Part shown: positions 58,765-59,214 of the stretch, piece after piece
Position numbering within the stretch: the first letter of the stretch is position 1
Layout of the letters: each line of letters opens with the position of its first letter
Assembly: GCA_025943965.1 (NCBI GenBank)
Contig: JAPCWD010000013.1
Coordinates: 1-59,214 of the forward strand
Length of the DNA stretch: 59,214 bases
From: Synergistaceae bacterium DZ-S4
GTDB taxonomy: Bacteria > Synergistota > Synergistia > Synergistales > Synergistaceae
Reading direction: 5' to 3'
Position numbers and translations under genes: made by a program
The notes under the pieces: model-generated
What the model saw: the letters and a program-made list of their open reading frames with translations, nothing else
Database searches by the model: none
What the model was told of the DNA's origin: nothing

Positions 58765-59070
58765 CTACAGTTTGATCTGTATATCGACACCGGAAGGCAG
58801 GTTAAGCTCCATAAGTGCTTCCATTGTCTTCTGTGTCGGATCGACTATATCTATCAGACGCTTGTGTGTCCTGATCTCAAACTGTTCGCGTGCGTCCTTG
58901 TCAACGTGGGGGGACATGAGGATATCGAACTTTTTGATCTCTGTCGGAAGAGGTACCGGCCCGGACACTCTCGCACCTGTGCGCTCAGCCGTCTCGGCGA
59001 TCTGTGTCGCAGAGGCGTCGAGTACACGGTGGTCAAAGGCTTTTAGTTTAATACGGATTTTTTTTGCCAA
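58765..59070 (-). CDS. rpsJ: 30S ribosomal protein S10
   Basis: A 101-aa protein ([18 protein letters not shown]..., [27 protein letters not shown]) that also serves as the NusE transcription factor. It follows tuf by 21 nt, so the S10 cluster here is probably transcribed together with tuf. Confidence 0.98.
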   Translation of the reverse strand: MAKKIRIKLKAFDHRVLDASATQIAETAERTGARVSGPVPLPTEIKKFDILMSPHVDKDAREQFEIRTHKRLIDIVDPTQKTMEALMELNLPSGVDIQIKL

Positions 59071-59091
59071 AATATTCCCCTCCTGGGGCTG

Positions 59092-59214
59092 CTAGTCTAT
59101 GATCTCAGTAACGACGCCTGCGCCTACCGTGCGGCCGCCTTCGCGTACTGCGAAGCGCAGTCCCGGCTGCATTGCGATCGGTACGATCAGGTTCACTTCA
59201 AATGTGCTGTTGTC
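59092..59214 (-). CDS. tuf: Elongation factor Tu, C-terminal 40 residues (partial)
   Basis: The last 40 codons read [20 protein letters not shown] and continue through [20 protein letters not shown] to a TAG stop, the unmistakable end of EF-Tu domain 3. The gene runs off the window edge at 59214. It is the first visible gene of the fus/tuf-S10 transcription unit. Confidence 0.97.
   Translation of the reverse strand, partial: DNSTFEVNLIVPIAMQPGLRFAVREGGRTVGAGVVTEIID

Noticed and set aside
1..59214. CRISPR array or defence island
   Set aside because: No regularly spaced direct repeats with unique spacers and no cas or known defence genes were seen; the TTTGAC repeats are too short and contiguous.

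Overview
The window is a stretch of a bacterial chromosome, almost certainly from a diderm anaerobe of the Synergistota (Synergistetes) type. That placement is inferred from the gene mix. There is an outer-membrane LPS export set (lptC, lptD) and an LptD barrel, beside Firmicute-like traits: veg-ispE-purR synteny, a T-box leader, an EcfA1-A2-T module fused to the ribosomal operon and a KOW protein between map and infA. Selenocysteine genes and an L-lysine 6-transaminase suggest an amino-acid fermenter. Nearly every gene lies on the minus strand; only a PQQ-type beta-propeller, a radical SAM protein and greA are on the plus strand. TTG and GTG starts are frequent.

Layout from low to high coordinate. 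1-575: the end of an apparent IS66-type element, palindromic repeats, and a tRNA-Met/Ile2(CAT) lying 7 nt behind a ferredoxin gene. 576-9342: ferredoxin, purR, ispE, veg, selB, selA, hemW and lepA. 9476-11081: the propeller gene followed by a second island of the same repeats. 11082-19648: amino-acid genes, namely an AbgA-like M20 hydrolase, lysA, malic enzyme, and the thrC-thrB-lysC-asd operon behind a strong promoter and a T-box attenuator. 19694-21791: radical SAM protein and greA. 21849-35154: a long minus-strand run metK-comF-pfkA-(D-glutamate cyclase-like)-hypothetical-rho-M23 peptidase-pyrG-hypothetical-lptC-lptD-ddl. 35271-38869: a GNAT/zinc-ribbon pair, a DUF3084 coiled-coil membrane protein and lysine 6-transaminase. 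38870-39293: a 400-bp AT-rich intergenic region. 39294-59214: the tuf/S10/spc/alpha ribosomal cluster running through secY-adk-map-infA-rpoA-rplQ into ecfA1-ecfA2-ecfT-truA-mreB.

How the genes fit together. The thr/lys block makes aspartate-family amino acids, with the T-box probably sensing uncharged tRNA-Thr; lysine 6-transaminase consumes lysine. Lpt, Ddl, the LysM-M23 hydrolase, MreB and IspE serve envelope growth. The most unusual structures are a family of about 128-bp palindromic repeats whose two ends have changed together, found in two islands that also share a third module; a small ferredoxin-tRNA transcription unit; and a conserved-looking secreted protein of unknown function inside the Lpt gene run. 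Starts were moved from the longest ORF wherever a Shine-Dalgarno (SD) sequence or stop-start overlap decided the matter.
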